DNA of 64,000 bases from NCBI RefSeq assembly GCF_003418935.1, contig NZ_QVMT01000002.1, forward strand, positions 620,001 to 684,000. Direction: 5' to 3'. Below are positions 1 to 7,298 of this stretch, in pieces. Position 1 is the stretch's first letter; each line of letters begins with the position of its first letter. The stretch is from Emticicia sp. C21 (GTDB lineage: Bacteria; Bacteroidota; Bacteroidia; Cytophagales; Spirosomataceae). The notes beneath the pieces were generated by a model. That model was not told the origin of the DNA. It saw only the letters and a list, made by a program, of their open reading frames with translations, and searched no databases. Position numbers and translations under genes: made by a program.

Positions 1-149
1 GGATGAGATGGGATTAAGAAGACTGAGGCATTGGAAAAGTATAATTTCTGTGTATACTGTCTTAAACTTTGATTTACCTGATTGAATGATTATGCTGATG
101 TTAACTTTTATTGCACTATGCCTTCTTATAAAAGCTATTTTAAAAATCA

Positions 150-380
150 ATGGAATCATTCAATCAGTTAAATAATAGTTCAGACAATTTCTTCGGCGAA
201 CTGGAGGCGATCGTCGCAAGGTTCGCTCCACAATATTTCAGGTCAATGATTAAATAAGGTAAAACGGTACGCCGTCGCGGCAAAGTTCAGACAATTTTTT
301 GAGGTGAACCAAAGTTTGCTCCACATCAGCGAAATCATTAAATCAGCTAAATCAAAGTTCAAGAAGAAATTTTTCCGTAC
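150..380. repeat. Degenerate short direct repeats upstream of the permease
   Basis: The stretch before the permease has no convincing gene. It holds imperfect repeated blocks. AATCATTCAATCAGTTAAAT at 154 recurs with few changes at 333. GTTCAGACAATTT begins at 178 and again at 285. GTTCGCTCCACA at 221 recurs as GTTTGCTCCACA at 314. Copies are spaced roughly 93 to 179 bases apart and are diverged. Bases 1-150 show nothing I can name. The repeats run into the frame just 5' of the permease, which argues against the longest possible permease start. Their role is unknown. Confidence 0.5.
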
Positions 381-414
381 TTTTCAGGACAATCACCACT
401 ATTACCCTGAACTA

Positions 415-1710
415 ATGGAAACAGACAAACTCAAAAGAGAAATTGATATACTGGGCCTGGCTGCCAATACCGTAAATATGATTATTGGCGCAGGCATTTT
501 TATTTTGCCGGGTCTGGTAGCGGCTTATCTGGCAGAGGCTAGTATAATCGCGTATATCTTCTGTGGCATTCTGATGTTTACGATAGTCTTATGTTTTGCA
601 GAAATTGGTAGCCGCGTAACTGTGACAGGAGGAGCCTATGCTTATATTCACGAAGCTTTTGGCGACTATGCGGGTTTTTTGTCTAATGCGCTTTTCTGGT
701 TCGGAACAGGCGTATTGATAAACGCAGCCGTGATTAATGCAATGGCAGATATGTTGACTGTTTATATCCCATCGCTGCAAATACTTGCTTACAGAAGTCT
801 GTTTTTTATTTTGATTTTCGGCAGTTTTGCCTGGATCAATATCAGAGGGGTAAAATATGGGAATTCGATGGTTAAAATCAATACGCTTATCAAACTGGTT
901 CCTTTATTGTTACTCATTGTGGGTGGTGTTTTTTATGTTTCAGTAGATAATCTTAAATGGCAGGCATTGCCTACGCTGCCTAATATAGGAGGAGCCTCTT
1001 TATTGTTATTCTTTGCTTTTGGTGGGGGAGAGGCCGCCCTTAGTGTAAGCGGTGAAACCAAGAACCCCAGGCGAGTAATTCCCATGGGCATATTGCTCGG
1101 GATGAGTGTTGTGATTCTGTTGTATATAATCATTCAATCGGTAGCTCAGGGTGTTTTAGGCAAAGAGTTGGTGAATCATAAAGATGCTCCGCTAGCGGCA
1201 GTGGCAGGGAAGATTTTCGGACCATCAGGCGCTACATTGATTACTATCGGAGGAATTATGTCTGTGTTTGGATCATTAAGCGGTTCAATTTTATCGTACC
1301 CCCGCGTATTATTTGCAGGAGCACAAAGCGGATGGGCTCCTAAATTTATAGCAAAAGTGCATCCTAAGTATGCTACGCCTTACTGGGCTATTATCATCTA
1401 TACTATTCTTGATTTTATATTCGCCGTAACGGGTGGTTTCAGGCAATTAATTATTATTGCCAGTGCTTCTTTATTAATCATTTATCTCGGGGTGGTGGTG
1501 GCAGTTGTCAAGTACCGATTCACAAACAAAACTTCTGCCGAAATTCCTTTCAGATTACCTTTCGGATTATTAATTCCTGCCATTGCGGTTATTTCTATTA
1601 TCTGGTTTTTATCAAACCTTAATTTATCAGAGTGGATAGGTGTAGGTGTTGCCGTGGTATCGCTTTCAGCTATTTATTTGATAATGAAATTATTAAAACG
1701 TACTTCCTGA
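415..1710 (+). CDS. APC-family amino acid permease
   Basis: Inner-membrane amino acid/polyamine/organocation permease, 431 residues from the ATG at 415, with about twelve hydrophobic segments. The first helix carries the family motif GAGIF within NMIIGAGIFILPG about 20 residues from the start. The conserved FFAFGGGE segment lies near the middle. A longer frame opens at a GTG at 304, but its extra 37 residues are polar and made of the repeat sequence upstream, so I prefer the ATG. Substrate cannot be read from the sequence. It stands alone, with a 108-base gap to the next gene. Confidence 0.85.
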   Translation: METDKLKREIDILGLAANTVNMIIGAGIFILPGLVAAYLAEASIIAYIFCGILMFTIVLCFAEIGSRVTVTGGAYAYIHEAFGDYAGFLSNALFWFGTGVLINAAVINAMADMLTVYIPSLQILAYRSLFFILIFGSFAWINIRGVKYGNSMVKINTLIKLVPLLLLIVGGVFYVSVDNLKWQALPTLPNIGGASLLLFFAFGGGEAALSVSGETKNPRRVIPMGILLGMSVVILLYIIIQSVAQGVLGKELVNHKDAPLAAVAGKIFGPSGATLITIGGIMSVFGSLSGSILSYPRVLFAGAQSGWAPKFIAKVHPKYATPYWAIIIYTILDFIFAVTGGFRQLIIIASASLLIIYLGVVVAVVKYRFTNKTSAEIPFRLPFGLLIPAIAVISIIWFLSNLNLSEWIGVGVAVVSLSAIYLIMKLLKRTS

Positions 1711-1806
1711 TTTCTGCCTATGGGACTTTTTTGCTGATTTTTTTGTTCAATACTCGCGGATGCTGCGGATATCCGGAATAATACCGGATTTCTCGTAAAA
1801 ATCCGT

Positions 1807-1814
1807 TAATTTTG
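1807..1814 (+). promoter_or_regulatory. Candidate Bacteroidota -7 box (TAATTTTG) for ygiQ
   Basis: TAATTTTG matches the Bacteroidota consensus TAnnTTTG and ends 4 bases before the ATG at 1819. If used, the transcript would be nearly leaderless. No good -33 TTG lies at the right distance. A small inverted repeat, ATCCGG at 1771-1776 and CCGGAT at 1784-1789, lies upstream and could be a weak terminator for the permease or an operator. Confidence 0.4.
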
Positions 1815-1818
1815 TAAT

Positions 1819-3726
1819 ATGATTATAAGACCGGAAAGACCTATAACAGATTGGCTGCCACTTACTTTGAGTGAAGTGGAAAAAAGAGGTTGGGACGAAG
1901 TAGACGTTGTACTCGTTTCAGGCGATGCTTATGTAGACCATCCTGCCTTTGGCACGGCTGTTATCGGACGTATTATTGAGAGTGAAGGATTCAGGACTGC
2001 CATCATTGCCCAGCCTAACTGGAGAGATGATTTGCGGGACTTTAAGAAATATGGTCGTCCGAAGTACTTCTTTGGTGTAACAGCAGGTTGTATGGATTCG
2101 ATGGTGAATCACTATACAGCCAATAAGCGCTTGCGTTCGAATGACTCCTATACTCCAGGTGGAGAAGCAGGGTACCGCCCTGACTATGCTACTACGGTTT
2201 ATACCAGAATATTAAAAGAACTCTATCCTGATGTACCAGTATTGATAGGAGGAATAGAAGCTTCCTTAAGACGGGTAACCCACTACGATTACTGGAAAGA
2301 CCAGCTGATGCCCTCTATTCTGTCTGATTCAGGTGCTGATTTATTGGTATATGGCATGGGCGAACAACCCTTGCGTGAGATATTGAAACTGGTAAAGAAA
2401 GGGGTGCCACTTAATACCATCAGGAATGTGAATCAGGTGGCTTATCTGCAGGATAGCTCAGAAGCATTACCTGACGATAGAGGTTGGAATACGGTGGAAT
2501 TAGCAAGCCATGAGGTATGTCTGAAAGATAAAATCAAATATGCCTCCAATTTCAAGATAGTAGAGGTAGAATCGAACAAGTGGCAGGCGAATCGTATTAT
2601 TCAGAAAATAGCAGACCAGACCTTAGTGATTAACCCTCCGTTCAAGATTATGGACGAGAAGGAAATCGACCAGTCGTTTGATTTGCCTTATACCCGATTG
2701 CCGCACCCCAAATACAAAAAACGTGGGCCGATTCCGGCTTACGAAATGATTAAGTTCTCGATAAATATGCATCGGGGCTGTTTTGGGGGCTGTAGTTTCT
2801 GTACGATATCTGCGCATCAGGGTAAATTCATTGCCTCCAGAAGTGAAGAATCTATCATGAAAGAGGTTGACCAGATTGTGCAACATCCCGAATTTAAAGG
2901 TTATATCTCCGATCTGGGCGGACCATCGGCTAATATGTATCGCATGAAAGGTAAAGATGAATCTATCTGCGCCCGTTGTCAGGCACCGAGTTGTATTCAT
3001 CCGGTTATCTGCACTAATCTTGATACTTCACATAAGCCATTGACCAAAATTTATCAGCAAGTAGATGCACATCCCGAAGTGAAAAAAGCCTTTGTGGGTT
3101 CAGGTATCCGCTACGATTTATTGGTCGATGATTTCAATAAAAATAACAAGGATGGCAACCACGACGAATACATGGAGCAGTTGGTAACTCGCCACGTATC
3201 TGGTCGTCTGAAAGTTGCCCCTGAACATACATCTGACGATACACTACGTGTCATGCGTAAACCATCATTTAAGTACTTCAGGAAGTTTAAGCAGAAATAC
3301 GATAATATACAGGAGAAACACCAGCTAAAGCAACCGTTGATACCTTATTTTATATCCTCTCATCCGGGTTGTGAAGAAGCGGATATGGCCAATCTGGCTG
3401 CCGAAACCAAAGATTTAGGCTTCCAGTTAGAGCAGGTACAGGACTTTACGCCAACGCCAATGACGGTAGCTGAGGTTATTTATTATTCGGGCGTACATCC
3501 TTATACCTTGCAGCCTATCAAAACAGCTAAGACCAAAGAAGAAAAACTGGCACAAAACCGTTTCTTCTTCTGGTATAAACCAGAGTTTAAAAGCTGGATT
3601 CGCAGCCGTTTGCACAAACTCAGTCGTGCTGATTTGGCTGAACGTTTGTTAGCCAACCCTAAAAAGAAAACACAAGGTAGCGAACCAGTAGGTATTGTGA
3701 AGAACAAGAAGAAAAGATTCAGATAA
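1819..3726 (+). CDS. YgiQ family radical SAM protein
   Basis: Large radical-SAM protein of the YgiQ family, 635 residues, the usual length. The N-terminal part (about residues 10-310) has the family's cobalamin-binding-like fold region, with VLIGGIEASLRR around residue 145. The radical-SAM cluster motif CFGGCSFC is at residues 321-328, giving cysteines 321, 325 and 328. The C-terminus is a short basic tail typical of the family. The reaction is not established for this family. The gene is monocistronic and is followed by the decayed LytTR copy on the other strand. Confidence 0.92.
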   Translation: MIIRPERPITDWLPLTLSEVEKRGWDEVDVVLVSGDAYVDHPAFGTAVIGRIIESEGFRTAIIAQPNWRDDLRDFKKYGRPKYFFGVTAGCMDSMVNHYTANKRLRSNDSYTPGGEAGYRPDYATTVYTRILKELYPDVPVLIGGIEASLRRVTHYDYWKDQLMPSILSDSGADLLVYGMGEQPLREILKLVKKGVPLNTIRNVNQVAYLQDSSEALPDDRGWNTVELASHEVCLKDKIKYASNFKIVEVESNKWQANRIIQKIADQTLVINPPFKIMDEKEIDQSFDLPYTRLPHPKYKKRGPIPAYEMIKFSINMHRGCFGGCSFCTISAHQGKFIASRSEESIMKEVDQIVQHPEFKGYISDLGGPSANMYRMKGKDESICARCQAPSCIHPVICTNLDTSHKPLTKIYQQVDAHPEVKKAFVGSGIRYDLLVDDFNKNNKDGNHDEYMEQLVTRHVSGRLKVAPEHTSDDTLRVMRKPSFKYFRKFKQKYDNIQEKHQLKQPLIPYFISSHPGCEEADMANLAAETKDLGFQLEQVQDFTPTPMTVAEVIYYSGVHPYTLQPIKTAKTKEEKLAQNRFFFWYKPEFKSWIRSRLHKLSRADLAERLLANPKKKTQGSEPVGIVKNKKKRFR

Positions 3727-3733
3727 TTTCGGG

Positions 3734-3945
3734 CAATTCCATAAAATCTTTCGTACAAAACCTCTTTTTTACGTCGTGAGACTAGAATGAGGTTTTGTTT
3801 TTTAGTACTACCTTATTGTCTTGAATGGTTTTAATGTATTGCAGATTCATTAAAAGAGAGCGTTGAATCAGACAGAAGTTACTAGCAGTTCGCCGAAAGA
3901 GTACTTCTACCGGATCTCCGATTGAGATTAAGTTAGTGTCCATGA
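3734..3945 (-). pseudogene. Decayed LytTR regulator copy
   Basis: Reading from ATG at 3945, the product MDTNLISIGD...EVLF matches the start of the intact LytTR protein at 6710-7036 (METHLIAIGG...EVLF). It then jumps to TASNFCLIQRSLLMNL, equivalent to TTNFFYRTHRSFLVNL, so about 33 internal codons are missing. The end, NKVVLKNKTS, is identical to the intact copy. A one-base deletion then shifts the frame to a stop; in the other frame LVSRRKKEVL continues. With an internal deletion and a frameshift the copy cannot make a full LytTR domain. It lies at the far end of the Hcp-like operon, which suggests an older duplication of the cassette. Confidence 0.8.
3757..3803 (+). terminator. Possible terminator after ygiQ formed by LytTR 3' sequence
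   Basis: AAAACCTC at 3757-3764 pairs perfectly with GAGGTTTT at 3789-3796, with a 24-base loop, and a T-run follows on the plus strand. The same arms occur at 6744-6751 and 6777-6784 in the intact LytTR gene. The loop is long, so terminator function is uncertain. The segment is also the best conserved part of the decayed copy. Confidence 0.35.
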
Positions 3946-4116
3946 TTTTATACCATAGACAATAGATATAATGGATAAAGATGAAGAAGACCCTCTTCAT
4001 ATGGAATAGGGCTTAGTAAAGTAATCCGAAAGTTTTACTTAATAAATGAGAATATCTTATGGCAATTAATGGCCTTATTATTTCTTAATTTTTTGAGTGC
4101 AAAACATTTTTGGATC

Positions 4117-4683
4117 TTAATTCTTATCAGGAACAGTCGGCGCCCAGGTCGTGCTCGTTATAAAATTCCAGCCATAAGAAACTGTACTACCTAAGCCTCC
4201 GCCATTAGGTAGGATTGGTCTATAGCCCATCCAGGCTTTACCCACCGAGAAACTTATTTCTTCCGTCAGTGTATTGCCATCATCTATAGCACTAACAAAC
4301 CCTATTTCAAAATAATAAGTCATAAAGTTGAGAAGTTGATTACCGGCTTGTTTGACAAATCTGATTTCAATTGAATTGAAGTATACACTTTTTACATTAT
4401 ACTCATAAAAAGTAGTAGACGATTTACTAATGGGCTTAACGAATGAAAGTACACCTGAAACAGGTTTTGCATTAGGTCTATTTAATGCAAAATCATTGCT
4501 GAAATTATAAGAAAAATCATAAAGCTCAATATAATCAGTATACCCAGCCACTACACTTTCACCTGGAATTAATAGTGGAGTCCCGAAACTTTTAGTGAAT
4601 TTAGCGAAGATTCTGACTGTCTGCCCAAAAAGCGCAGGTGTTATCAGAAGCATACAAACCAATAAGTATATATTTTTTTTCAT
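4117..4683 (-). CDS. Secreted Hcp-like protein (second copy)
   Basis: 188 residues with a signal peptide (MKKNIYLLVCMLLITPALFGQ). The mature part looks like the Hcp1 fold of type VI tube/effector proteins: FAKF near the N-terminus, GYTDYIELYDFSYNFS around residues 47-62, then alternating beta strands ending in TEEISFSVGKAWMGYRP. Classical Hcp is cytoplasmic and has no signal peptide; this one should be exported to the periplasm or beyond. No other T6SS gene is present. It is the last gene of a minus-strand cluster, 28 bases after the preceding Hcp-like gene. Relatives of this type may be structural or receptor-like; the role is unknown. Confidence 0.65.
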   Translation of the reverse strand: MKKNIYLLVCMLLITPALFGQTVRIFAKFTKSFGTPLLIPGESVVAGYTDYIELYDFSYNFSNDFALNRPNAKPVSGVLSFVKPISKSSTTFYEYNVKSVYFNSIEIRFVKQAGNQLLNFMTYYFEIGFVSAIDDGNTLTEEISFSVGKAWMGYRPILPNGGGLGSTVSYGWNFITSTTWAPTVPDKN

Positions 4684-4711
4684 GATATTTGCTGATTTTA
4701 GCGTTTAACAC

Positions 4712-5323
4712 TTAAAAATTTGTTGATGTACAAGAAGTATTCGTGACATAATCCCAACAAAACCTTTGTGTGTCAGTAGGAGGGTTAGCTAGCGTATAGG
4801 TAGTAACAGCTGTAAGATTACTTTTGAATTTGACTTTCATCAGATAAGTAAGAATCCCTTCACCATCCATAAAATGATCTATTGAAAGTATACTTACCTC
4901 TGTGAGTTTTATACGCATAAGCTCTTTTTGCGTAGTGCCTGGCAAATCAATATACAAATTCATGGCAGGAGTGACCGTATGATTAAATAATCGCTTACTT
5001 AATTCTATTACTGGTTGCTCTATCCTGAAAGTCAAATCCATTTCATTGCCTTCTGCTCTTCCACCACCCAAACCAGAGTTACTACTATTTACGTTGAAAG
5101 AGTTCTTTTTTATAAGTGCGTATTTTTGAATGAGTATATTCTTTGGTTTAGGGCCAGGCGTAGTAACATTCGGACGGTCGGTTGGTACGGTGTATTCTCC
5201 ATCTAAACCTGGTATGTCTAAATACATAATGGTGTTGCTTTGCCCATACAAAGCCCAGTGGCTCATCAGTAGCAAGATCGCCAGTAAGAGAGATTTATTT
5301 ATATTTTTCATGGATAATTTCAT
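4712..5323 (-). CDS. Secreted Hcp-like protein (first copy)
   Basis: 203 residues, with starts possible at 5323 or at an in-frame ATG at 5311, followed by a hydrophobic signal ending near YGQS. The mature region begins with MYLDIPGLDGEY, much like the start of an Hcp beta-barrel. It continues with FNVNSSN and IEQPVIELSKRLFNHTV, the position where Hcp proteins carry their conserved strand pair, then MRIKLTEVSILSI. A Cys pair near the C-terminus (FCWDYVTNTSC) suggests an extracytoplasmic disulfide. It starts 17 bases after the fibre-like gene and is clearly co-transcribed with it and the next Hcp-like gene. Function unknown. Confidence 0.6.
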   Translation of the reverse strand: MKLSMKNINKSLLLAILLLMSHWALYGQSNTIMYLDIPGLDGEYTVPTDRPNVTTPGPKPKNILIQKYALIKKNSFNVNSSNSGLGGGRAEGNEMDLTFRIEQPVIELSKRLFNHTVTPAMNLYIDLPGTTQKELMRIKLTEVSILSIDHFMDGEGILTYLMKVKFKSNLTAVTTYTLANPPTDTQRFCWDYVTNTSCTSTNF

Positions 5324-5340
5324 TTAAAGATAGGGTTTTG

Positions 5341-6438
5341 CTAAAATTTTAGTTTTTTATCGGCAGGTAATCCATAAGCTTCGGGGTAAAGGTAAGTGCC
5401 TTTTTCTTCAGGTTTCTTTTCTATCTCATTCGGTATCCTGAATTTCCGGGCATACGCATCATTTCTAATACCTGTTATCTGCCAGCTTACCTCTATATTG
5501 GGTTTATCAGTACGTATTTCAAACTGGTTAGCCTGTACTTTTTCAGAAACAATAGCCTGTGCAAAGGTGCCTATTACTGTAAGCTGGTATCTGAAATCCG
5601 TATTCAGCGATTCAAAATAGTCAGGCAGTTTTACCCGGGCTATCCCTTTGGCATCGGTTATAATATTGCCGTTGTAGACATTCATCATATCAGGGCTTTC
5701 TACAAAGCTGTGGTAGAGATACTTATTTTCGGGGTCGAGGGGGTGATCAATTTTAAATGAACCGCCTCCCTTCGAAATCGAACCACTCACAGATAAATTG
5801 CCATTGATGCTTGTATTTTTCAGAGAAGTATTGCCTCCGACAGTTAATTTTTGTTCAATATCAGTTGTTCCGGTAATAGTAGTACTGCCAATTACTTTGA
5901 GGGCGTCGCCACCAGGCGTATTAAAGGCATCAATCAAGACTCCATTCTCATACGAATCATTCGTAACAGTCATTTTAGCTTTTGGTTCAGGATTATTAGA
6001 GCCAATTTGTACCGATTGAAAACTCGGATTATCAGAAAGAATAGTACTGCCATTAACAAGGAGTAAGGCCGTTGTATCAGGAGTTTCAGTACCAATACCT
6101 ACATTTCCTCTGGCCGAAATTCTCATTCTTTCGACACTCCCTGCATGAAATGACAAGTATTTGCCAGTATAAGCGCCTATCCTAAAATGGTCTGAATAAG
6201 TGGAAAGATGGCCGACTATTTCGCCATTAAAGCCACTTCCGTTAGTTGATTCACCTACTCTGAACCAGAGGTCTGCACCACCGGGGTCTATAGTTGAAAT
6301 ATTGCCATAAGTAATATCCGACGCCTTAATGAGAAAATGACCACTATTCGCAATAGAAATGGGGCTTAAGGTAATGGACTGGGCATAAAGGGCACAAGTA
6401 AGCCCGGCAAACAAAAGAGTGCAAAGTATTTTTTTCAT
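5341..6438 (-). CDS. Secreted tail-fibre-like protein
   Basis: 365 residues with a signal peptide ending at about YAQ (residue 20). Residues 103-120 read ERMRISARGNVGIGTETP, a motif common in phage tail fibres and long bacterial surface proteins. Residues 190-222 are a Gly/Asn/Thr-rich repeat (LTVGGNTSLKNTSINGNL) expected to form a beta-helix or trimeric shaft. Residues 224-250 (GGGSFKIDHP, YLYHSFVESPDM) are a conserved block seen in many secreted fibre-like proteins. There is no obvious T9SS sorting tail. It heads the operon with the two Hcp-like genes. A surface or envelope structural protein is likely; its partner is unknown. Confidence 0.65.
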   Translation of the reverse strand: MKKILCTLLFAGLTCALYAQSITLSPISIANSGHFLIKASDITYGNISTIDPGGADLWFRVGESTNGSGFNGEIVGHLSTYSDHFRIGAYTGKYLSFHAGSVERMRISARGNVGIGTETPDTTALLLVNGSTILSDNPSFQSVQIGSNNPEPKAKMTVTNDSYENGVLIDAFNTPGGDALKVIGSTTITGTTDIEQKLTVGGNTSLKNTSINGNLSVSGSISKGGGSFKIDHPLDPENKYLYHSFVESPDMMNVYNGNIITDAKGIARVKLPDYFESLNTDFRYQLTVIGTFAQAIVSEKVQANQFEIRTDKPNIEVSWQITGIRNDAYARKFRIPNEIEKKPEEKGTYLYPEAYGLPADKKLKF

Positions 6439-6556
6439 GCGTAATTTATTCTTTAATTAATTAAGCCGGATCTGACATCCAATAAGTGTTAAAAGGCATG
6501 TCGTGAGAAGAGGGGGTAGGCATTATATGTAAAATATAACTTTAAAGATGAAAAAG

Positions 6557-6566
6557 TTTTGCAAAA
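6557..6566. promoter_or_regulatory. Palindrome TTTTGCAAAA upstream of the fibre/Hcp operon
   Basis: A perfect 10-base palindrome sits in the 271-base space between the LytTR gene and the fibre-like gene, 119 bases before the fibre start. The same motif occurs at 7233-7242, with variants nearby. This suggests a shared operator, possibly for the LytTR protein. The rest of 6439-6709 shows no gene and no clear -7 box on the minus strand. Confidence 0.4.
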
Positions 6567-6709
6567 ATGTGTTTTAATACACTTATTTCATGAAATAAAA
6601 TCCTGTTTAATACTAAATAAAAGACAATGTGTATATGGTTAAGTTATAAAAGTAATTTTCAAAGAGTAGACGACTGAGAGCGAATTGGTAAGGTTTTTAT
6701 AATAGAGCA

Positions 6710-7036
6710 TTATTTGCTGATTCCTCCACAAAGCTTTTCCCTTAAAACCTCTTTTTTACGTCGTGAGACTAAAATAGAGGTTTTGTTTTTTAGTACTACC
6801 TTGTTTGCTTCTAATGTCTCAATTTGTTGTAGATTTACCAGAAAAGAACGATGGGTTCTGTAAAAGAAATTAGTAGTGTCGAAGCGTTTTTCTAATATAC
6901 TCAAAGTAGTAGCTACCAGAATTTTTTTGCCATCTTCAAACATTACAAATGTATAATTGTTATCAGCTAACAGAAAGAGGACTTCTGCCGGGTTTACTTT
7001 TTTGCGGCCACCAATGGCTATTAAATGCGTTTCCAT
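6710..7036 (-). CDS. Stand-alone LytTR DNA-binding regulator
   Basis: 108 residues consisting almost entirely of a LytTR DNA-binding domain: AEVLFLLADNNYTFVMFEDGKKILVATTLSILEKRF, then the typical FYRTHRSFLVNL and NKVVLKNKTSILVSRRKK. No receiver or membrane domain is attached, so it must be controlled by abundance or by another protein. It is upstream of, and in the same direction as, the fibre/Hcp operon (271 bases), and divergent from a membrane sensor-like gene. A decayed second copy lies at 3734-3945. Direct control of the operon is inference. Confidence 0.85.
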   Translation of the reverse strand: METHLIAIGGRKKVNPAEVLFLLADNNYTFVMFEDGKKILVATTLSILEKRFDTTNFFYRTHRSFLVNLQQIETLEANKVVLKNKTSILVSRRKKEVLREKLCGGISK

Positions 7037-7200
7037 GATTTTTAGCGTTTGAGGAAAGGTTTTTAAAGTATAGATATCTTAGCTATTTATTATTTTGTTA
7101 ATCAATTAAGCAAGAAGCAGCGTCCCGGTAAAGTCATAAAATATATGTATAATGAGAAAGCAAATTGAGGCATCAAATATGTGGGTGAATGGGCATGAAT

Positions 7201-7255
7201 CCTTTGCAAAACCTATTTTGCTAAAAAACTTTTTTTGCAAAACATTTTGCAAAGG
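7201..7255. promoter_or_regulatory. Clustered TTTTGCAAAA-type sites between LytTR and the sensor-like gene
   Basis: CCTTTGCAAAA at 7201-7211 and TTTTGCAAAGG at 7245-7255 form an 11-base inverted repeat. Between them lie TTTTGC at 7216 and the full palindrome TTTTGCAAAA at 7233-7242. The cluster is 44 bases before the start of the plus-strand gene and about 165 bases from the LytTR start. It looks like a multi-site operator. The rest of 7037-7298 shows no gene. Confidence 0.45.
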
Positions 7256-7298
7256 AGTATTTTTAAGAAACTAATTCCATGAAAAAGGCTGTTGAATA

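Noticed and set aside
304-414. GTG start extending the APC permease by 37 residues
   Set aside because: The extension is polar, made of repeat sequence, and unlike the N-terminus of APC permeases.
2623-3000. 125-codon open frame antisense within ygiQ
   Set aside because: No homology-like motif and fully covered by a conserved coding region.
3734-3945. Programmed frameshift in the LytTR copy
   Set aside because: It also lacks about 33 internal codons, so restoring the frame would still not produce a complete domain.
4117-5323. A classical type VI secretion system
   Set aside because: Both Hcp-like proteins have signal peptides, and no TssB/C, VgrG, ClpV or baseplate genes are present.
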